From: an uncultured Trueperaceae bacterium
GTDB taxonomy: Bacteria > Deinococcota > Deinococci > Deinococcales > Trueperaceae
Assembly: GCA_937907415.1 (NCBI GenBank)
Contig: CALCHY010000206.1
Location: forward strand, 1-14,527
Direction of reading: 5' to 3'
Length of the DNA: 14,527 nucleotides
Made by a program: the position numbers and the translations under genes. The notes below the pieces were generated by a model. It made no database searches. It had not been told where the DNA came from and saw only the letters and a program-made list of their open reading frames with translations. Within the stretch, counting starts at the first letter, position 1; each line of letters begins with the position of its first letter. Below are positions 13,759 to 14,527 of the stretch, piece by piece.

Positions 13759-14527
13759 ATGAACCAGGACCTTCACGCACGCTTCGCTGCTCGCCGCCTC
13801 GCCTCCCGCGCGAAGCACGTCAGCGGCTTCTTCGCGCTGCCCAACCCGTGGGACATCGGCGGCGTGCGACGCCTCGAGCGGCTCGGTTTCCGCGCGCTGG
13901 CCTCTACCAGCGCGGGTTACGCCTGGTCGTTCGGGGTCGACGACACGGAGGTCGGTCTCGAGCAAACGCTTGAGCACCTGCGCCACCTGTGCGAGGCCAC
14001 CGAACTGCCCATCAACGCCGACTTCGAGAACGACTACGCCGACGAACCCGAGCAACTCGCCGCCAACGTGGTGCGCGCCGCCGCCACCGGGGTCGCTGGC
14101 CTGTCGGTCGATGACCTCACGGACGATCATCTCTACGACACGGCGTTCGCTGCCCAGCGCATCAGCGCGGCCCGCCAGGCGCTCGACGCGGTCGATCCGA
14201 ACATCATCCTCGTCGGTCGTACCGAGGGGTTCCGCATCGGGCGCAACGACCTCCACGACACGGTGGAGCACCTGGTGGCCTACGCCGAAGCCGGCGCCGA
14301 CTGCCTCTACGCTCCGATGATCACCAAGGACGACCAGATCAGCACCATCGTCCAGGCGCTAGCGCCCAAGGCCGTCAACGTCCTGTTCCACGGGCCCGGA
14401 ATGACCACCGAGCGCCTGACGCAGCTAGGCGTGCGCCGCGCAAGCGTGGGCTCGCTACTGGCCAAGGCCGCGTGGCTGGCGTTCGACGAGGCCGCCTCAC
14501 AACTTGCGTCACAGCGGTCGCTGCCCG
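13759..14527 (+). CDS. PEP mutase / isocitrate lyase superfamily protein (partial, 3' end outside window)
   Basis: Open from ATG 13759 to the window edge (256 codons). The protein belongs to COG2513, TIM-barrel enzymes that break or form C-C or C-P bonds in 2-oxo or dicarboxylic acids with Mg2+. Visible are FALPNPWDIGGVRRLERLGF, ALASTSAGYAWSFG, the metal-site strand PINADFENDYAD, GLSVDDLTDDHLYD, ILVGRTEGFRIGRNDLHDT, AEAGADCLYAPMI, and NVLFHGPGMT followed by GVRRASVGSLL. The exact substrate cannot be read from the sequence; 2-methylisocitrate lyase-like or oxaloacetate decarboxylase-like are options. GGAAGG at 13751-13756 is only two bases from the ATG, so the start signal is poor. It lies divergently from the istA fragment, and its own promoter may have been altered by the IS. 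Most likely the edge of the ordinary chromosome. Confidence 0.88.
   Translation, partial: MNQDLHARFAARRLASRAKHVSGFFALPNPWDIGGVRRLERLGFRALASTSAGYAWSFGVDDTEVGLEQTLEHLRHLCEATELPINADFENDYADEPEQLAANVVRAAATGVAGLSVDDLTDDHLYDTAFAAQRISAARQALDAVDPNIILVGRTEGFRIGRNDLHDTVEHLVAYAEAGADCLYAPMITKDDQISTIVQALAPKAVNVLFHGPGMTTERLTQLGVRRASVGSLLAKAAWLAFDEAASQLASQRSLP

Noticed and set aside
13006..14271. Minus-strand 421-codon ORF as one complete gene
   Set aside because: Only its middle section (13212-13713) is a real IstA relic; the ends are antisense to the PEP mutase-like gene and to hsdR.
1..14527. CRISPR arrays, tRNA or rRNA genes
   Set aside because: No regularly spaced direct repeats and no tRNA- or rRNA-like conserved segments were seen on reading.

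Overview
The window is a high-GC bacterial stretch (roughly 60% or more G+C, strong GC bias at third positions in the intact genes) that reads as a defence and toxin-antitoxin island in partial decay. It ends beside what looks like an ordinary metabolic gene. The host cannot be named from the sequence. The codon use, the GTG/TTG starts, the actinobacterial-looking RHH/BrnT-like pair and two possible leaderless promoters (a -10-like box only 8-10 bases before the start codon) would suit an actinobacterium or a member of Deinococcota, but this is inference.

Layout. (i) 168-698: a hicB-hicA toxin-antitoxin operon with a good promoter and Shine-Dalgarno site. Both genes are dead: hicB has a stop and a frameshift, hicA an in-frame stop and a lost ATG. 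(ii) 890-2216: an abiE module. The antitoxin gene abiEi is intact and has a 22-bp operator-like palindrome just upstream. The overlapping toxin gene abiEii has a frameshift and has lost the segment encoding its catalytic acidic motif. (iii) 2217-2593: a 377-base non-coding leader with three inverted repeats. (iv) 2594-8948: an intact, tightly packed plus-strand operon. It holds hsdR (EcoEI-type), an hsdM fused to a single-TRD (half) specificity domain, a 254-aa protein with an RNxxxH HEPN nuclease motif, a 39-aa mini-ORF, and an Mrr/COG4127-like endonuclease starting at TTG. (v) 9054-9559, minus strand: a complete small toxin-antitoxin pair (RHH antitoxin, BrnT-like toxin). (vi) 9681-9926: an orphan VapB-like RHH antitoxin without a VapC. 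(vii) 10010-13211: a second, unrelated hsdR (EcoKI/COG0610 type), nearly full length but with three in-frame stops and two frameshifts, and no hsdM or hsdS beside it. (viii) 13212-13713, minus strand: a truncated, internally deleted IS21-family istA that abuts the hsdR pseudogene. (ix) 13759-14527: the start of a PEP mutase/isocitrate lyase superfamily gene, open at the window edge.

How it fits together. The only complete restriction machinery is the hsdR-hsdMS-HEPN-mrr operon. Overlaps and good Shine-Dalgarno sites suggest the four products are made together: modification and restriction of DNA, a candidate RNA-cutting partner, and a candidate modified-DNA nuclease. Around it, several modules have lost or inactivated the toxic or effector part (abiEii, hicA, the VapC partner, the second hsdR). 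In the abiE and VapB cases the antitoxin is still open. The most promising less-described element is the HEPN gene inside the type I operon, which recalls but does not match the prrC arrangement.
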